A DNA stretch of 64,000 bases from Serinus canaria. Taxonomy: Eukaryota; Chordata; Aves; Passeriformes; Fringillidae. A model generated the notes under the pieces. It made no database searches. It saw only the letters and a program-made list of their open reading frames with translations, and was not told where the DNA came from. This document shows, piece by piece, positions 60,815-64,000 of the stretch (position 1 is the first letter of the stretch; the number at the start of each line of letters is the position of its first letter). The DNA is taken from contig NC_066323.1 of the NCBI RefSeq assembly GCF_022539315.1, positions 6,983,719-7,047,718 on the forward strand, in the 5' to 3' direction. A program made the position numbers and the translations under genes.

Positions 60815-61447
60815 ATTACAAATATGGAATTTATTAAATGCTATTAAAACCAATCAAAACTAAAAGTTACTAAAAAAATCTGGGGTGTTCCAGATCCATC
60901 AGTAACACTTAACCAACCTTGTTTTTCACAAGGCAAGGACAAGGGAGTACATTGTTTCCTGTACTTTATTTCTCCAGGCAGAGACAACCACACATCTCTC
61001 CCAGTTCCTCCTGTCCAATAAATCCTCTTGGTTTTTCCACCCGCTTCCCAAACAGGTTCAGTGTGCTAATTTTAGCAGATGGAAGAGCAGAAGCAGCATG
61101 AACTTTAAGCAGGGCCAGTTCAACAGAAATTAGGTGACAGCACATGAGTTTACCTGTGCCTGGTAACACACACTGGCCTTACCAAGTTACTGCTCTCAAG
61201 CACTGACAGTATTTGAGTGGCAGATTTTGCTGTTTAATAAAGAACAGCTGTGAAAAAAATCTTTAAGCTTCACTCCCTCACGTATTTCCAATAAAAAGTG
61301 ACCAAGTAGGGAGTACCTCCCTGGATTTGCATTTCCAGCTTCATTTATATCAAGTCAAAAACTGACATTAGAACTTTTCTTAAGCCATTTATCAAAAATA
61401 ATCATTTGCAGGGACAAACCCTCTGAATGAGTGATTTTCTTTCTCAT
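60815..61447 (-). other. DNAJC19: DNAJC19 3' UTR (inferred)
   Basis: Sequence past the DNAJC19 stop, read on the - strand. AATAAA on that strand occurs at 60965-60970 and 60830-60835, giving a UTR of about 480-630 nt. The + strand of the same stretch also carries AATAAA at 61236-61241 and 61290-61295, which could end rare FXR1 read-through transcripts. The end is inferred from these signals alone. Confidence 0.6.
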
Positions 61448-61518
61448 TCATTTTTTAGCTTGGTCTTCTAGTAGATCCTTAGCTTCATTGATTTTGGCTG
61501 CTACATATGGAGATCCAC
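61448..61518 (-). CDS. DNAJC19: DNAJC19 terminal coding exon
   Basis: 71 nt including TGA (61448-61450), acceptor tttttcttctag. Encodes [20 protein letters not shown] then AKK, the last J-domain helix and C-terminus. Confidence 0.96.
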
Positions 61519-63950
61519 CTAGAAGAAAAAGAACCTCAGATTAAAAAACCGCAACATTTTTCTCCTGTGTTGATGATAATGCCACAGGATACAGGAAGAA
61601 AAAGTGTGGTCTTTCTGCCAGTTGTAGAACAAACTGGATATGACTGAAGGCACCTGAGTTCACTCAGAGTCACTGCAGGAGCTCGGTGTCAGACCACTCA
61701 CTCCTGTTAGGTTGCTTTAATTTTCCTAGAGTGTTTTTCCCCCTCCAGTTTTATCAGTCATACACGAATTGGTCACCACTGACTTAGCACAGCCGTGGGT
61801 ACAGAGACATGGAACTAACAGGTCTGCAGATAACCCTGCCCAACTAAAGTGCTGTACCAAGGGACCAGATCAGTTTTCAAACAAGGCAAAAAACTGCTCA
61901 GAGAAACTGAGACAGAATCCACAGTGAAATACTGTAAAGCCATGAGGGACAATGACTGTGTTGGTAGCACGTATACCATGAATTGCACCATAATGTTTTA
62001 CTTGAAGATTAATGTGTTTAGGTCATATACAACACCAAATGCTATTTTTAGCTCCTGCATATGTTCAGTAAGGTTAATTTCTGAGGTAACTTTCAGCTGA
62101 TAGTACCTATGAAAGCCATATCCCCATGGATTATTCTGGTCCATAGAAGTAAGGAATTCAACAGTCACTTTAAAGGAAGCCATTTTACCTTTTAAGCAAT
62201 GATTAAAAAGTTAAATGTCAAACACCAACACATGATTCTGACTCACTGAACAGAATTTAGAATAGGTATTAATGCCCTGAGTTACTAACTTTAAGCATAA
62301 CTAGATTCTGAGCCTCAGAGTACCACTAACAGGAATATTTCATAATTTAATGTCTCCAGCAGCTGTGGAAGGCTCAGTATTTTCCATTTATGGGGAACAC
62401 CAAGACATTCACATGGACTCAAATTTCAAGTGGTATATAAAACACACAAGGGTACTCAGGGTTTTCATCTGAACTTAAGGCAATTTTAAGTCTCATTTTA
62501 ACAAACAATATTCTACTGTGGTATTCACAGAAGATAGAGCAGCTAACAGATTGACCTGCTGAACCTGTCTGCTTGCTTTTAAAACATCCACACACAAAAA
62601 TATGCTCTAGACCACGTGGATGAAGGCACCCTAAGATTTGTTTTCACTCAGTTTTCTGCGGGTTTTTTAGAAGTTGAGGTTGTTATGTATCATTGACTTC
62701 CTCCCTACACAACTATTCATCTGTGTTAGAAACATGTATTAACTCATCAAAGTGGCCTAATTTCCTTACCTTTATCTGGATGATTCAGAAGCATGATCCG
62801 TCTATGAGCCTCTCTAATTTTATTTCTGTTGGCTGTAGGGCTTTGAAAGAGAGAGAAAACTGACTTAAGGGATCCTCATGAAATTCCCCAGATCATCAAA
62901 AGGTGTTTGAGAACACGTGAGCACTCTGTCTCACCGTAAGTTCTCTAACTAACATGTATGTTTATTTTTTCCTACTGCTGATATGCAGTGTGTAAATCCT
63001 GGAGAGGCTTTCTAGGGCTTTTCCAAAGCACTGTTTGCTGACAAACACATGCTACAGCAGGCTAATGGGGTGGGGGTCATCCACACAGTTAAAAAGAAAC
63101 AGAACTAGGTTGTAACTTTTTTTTTTTTTTCTTTTACTTTTTAAAGGCTGTAAGACAAAAAAAAATTGCTAGATTTATTAAGGTAAAAAAAACCTCCAGA
63201 AGCCCAAAAAAATTCACAGTTGAAAGTTGCCACCATAGTCAGATCTACAACATTCCAGAAGTAATGAATGCATTCCAGATCCAAGAATTTGGGTTTGCAG
63301 CACCTTCACACTGCATCCACCTGGAACCAGTGCTGACAGGAACCACAAGGGAACATCAGAATTGTGTTCCTCACACCAAGTGAACCCCAAGGCTCCCTGA
63401 AATGGCTTGTTTGGACTACAAGTGGCTTTGGAATGCTGTTCACCTTTCACTTCTGATCAATTTCCTTTACCTCACTCCTAGTATTAAAGCTGCTTCTCGT
63501 TTAGTCATTTTGGGTTCAAATCCACCTCTGTAATAACCACCACCAAAGGCCTGAAAGAGAAAACATTAGTTTAAAACACACTAATTTCTAAGTATCAGTT
63601 AAAACAACTCATTATTGCTTTAGTAGCTGCTGAGCTTTTAGTCTGTAAAAATGGCAAAACTTCACTTGTAATAGGAAATTCAGTTGAAGTAGAGCATCAT
63701 TATTTAAATAATTACTTCACCTTGCCCAAACAAGTTCTCTATTAGCCAGTCACCACCAGAATTGCTGCAATTAATTGTTGTTACTGACAAAACACAGGAG
63801 AAAACACAGCAACGCTATACAGAAACAATAGTCTGTAGTTATTTCACTAAGTAAAGTTTTATTTAAAAAAACTTACAGGTTTTGGTAGGTTGTGAAGCGC
63901 TTGTTTTACCTGTGGCTCCATTTGCTTCAAAGCTTTTACTGCATAGCGAC
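61448..63950 (-). CDS. DNAJC19: DNAJC19 (TIM14/PAM18), partial: four 3'-most coding exons
   Basis: J-domain co-chaperone of the mitochondrial inner membrane. As part of the presequence translocase motor (TIM23-PAM) it stimulates mtHsp70 ATPase to pull proteins into the matrix, and it is also linked to prohibitin/cardiolipin homeostasis. Exons in coding order: 63950-63877, 63550-63471, 62840-62770, 61518-61448. They total 296 nt and give [84 protein letters not shown] and [13 protein letters not shown]. The catalytic HPD motif is intact and the protein ends with the family's QAKK. The missing N-terminus (about 18 residues, with the membrane segment) should lie beyond 64,000. It is tail to tail with FXR1, as in human. 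Loss of the human gene causes dilated cardiomyopathy with ataxia. Confidence 0.97.
61519..62769 (-). other. DNAJC19 last intron
   Basis: 1,251 nt with gtaagg/ttctag ends on the - strand. AT-rich unique sequence. I see no repeat or RNA gene. Confidence 0.8.
62770..62840 (-). CDS. DNAJC19: DNAJC19 coding exon with HPD motif
   Basis: 71 nt, acceptor tttcaaag, donor gtaagg. Encodes [20 protein letters not shown] then PDK. The HPD tripeptide that activates Hsp70 sits at 62774-62782 (complement). A second AG eight bases into the exon (cctacag) would shift the frame, so the first AG is chosen. Confidence 0.96.
62841..63470 (-). other. DNAJC19 penultimate intron
   Basis: 630 nt, gtaaag/caaag ends on the - strand. 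Contains a T-rich run near 63117-63140 (an A-run on the gene's strand). Nothing else recognised. Confidence 0.8.
63471..63550 (-). CDS. DNAJC19: DNAJC19 coding exon, J-domain start
   Basis: 80 nt, acceptor ctttcag, donor gtaaag. Encodes [20 protein letters not shown] then ALILGVS. The [16 protein letters not shown] stretch is the TIM14 signature and the first J-domain helix. Ends two bases into Ser (phase 2). Confidence 0.96.
63551..63876 (-). other. DNAJC19 intron in the linker region
   Basis: 326 nt, gtaagt/tttcag ends on the - strand. AT-rich, nothing recognised. Confidence 0.8.
63877..63950 (-). CDS. DNAJC19: DNAJC19 coding exon with matrix-facing linker
   Basis: 74 nt, acceptor tctctttaag, donor gtaagt. 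The first two bases complete a Gly codon begun in an upstream exon outside the window. Encodes [20 protein letters not shown] then LPKP, the segment between the membrane anchor and the J domain. Confidence 0.95.
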
Positions 63951-64000
63951 CTTAAAGAGACCAGCGTTGACGAAGGTTAAATATAGCTCCATGAACAAAC

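Noticed and set aside
1..64000. CRISPR arrays, operons or prokaryotic mobile systems
   Set aside because: No spaced short repeats or dense open frames. The window is clearly intron-containing vertebrate DNA.

Overview
This is vertebrate nuclear DNA, almost certainly from a bird. Coding sequence is split into short GT-AG exons. The dispersed repeats are mostly truncated CR1 LINE 3' ends. One housekeeping CpG-island promoter stands out in AT-rich sequence, and the introns are compact. Two genes are recognisable, arranged tail to tail as at human 3q26.33: FXR1 on the + strand and DNAJC19 on the - strand.

Layout. Positions 1 to about 25,450 are gene-free flank. They hold AT-rich unique sequence, a pair of CTCF-like sites inside a diverged direct repeat near 9.46-9.60 kb, and two oppositely oriented CR1 fragments just before the promoter. 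A CpG island (about 25,490-26,480) carries the FXR1 start codon at 26,100. FXR1 has 17 coding exons ending at 58,720, followed by a 3' UTR to about 59,575. A convergent intergenic gap of about 1.2 kb follows. DNAJC19 then runs leftward. Its four 3'-most coding exons (61,448-63,950) are inside the window, while its first exon(s) lie beyond 64,000.

The 17 FXR1 exons join in one frame to 2,034 nt, or 677 residues: two Tudor domains, KH modules with GTHG and GKNG loops, a leucine-rich export-like segment, an RGG-type tail and arginine clusters. The 81-nt exon 15 is the exon known in mammals as muscle-specific. Exon 16 is 92 nt, so skipping it changes the C-terminus to GKRCD. Exon 12 contains 29 codons that I recall as absent from the canonical human isoform. 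DNAJC19 encodes the mitochondrial import motor J-protein TIM14/PAM18, with its HPD motif intact.

The two genes have no shared biochemical pathway that I can see. They are conserved neighbours: an RNA-binding translational regulator and a mitochondrial co-chaperone. No unknown protein system is visible. The most unusual non-coding structures are a nested palindrome/direct-repeat cluster in FXR1 intron 1 (34,050-34,149), a probable solo LTR in intron 3, candidate Quaking sites downstream of the muscle exon, and the CTCF-like pair in the upstream flank.
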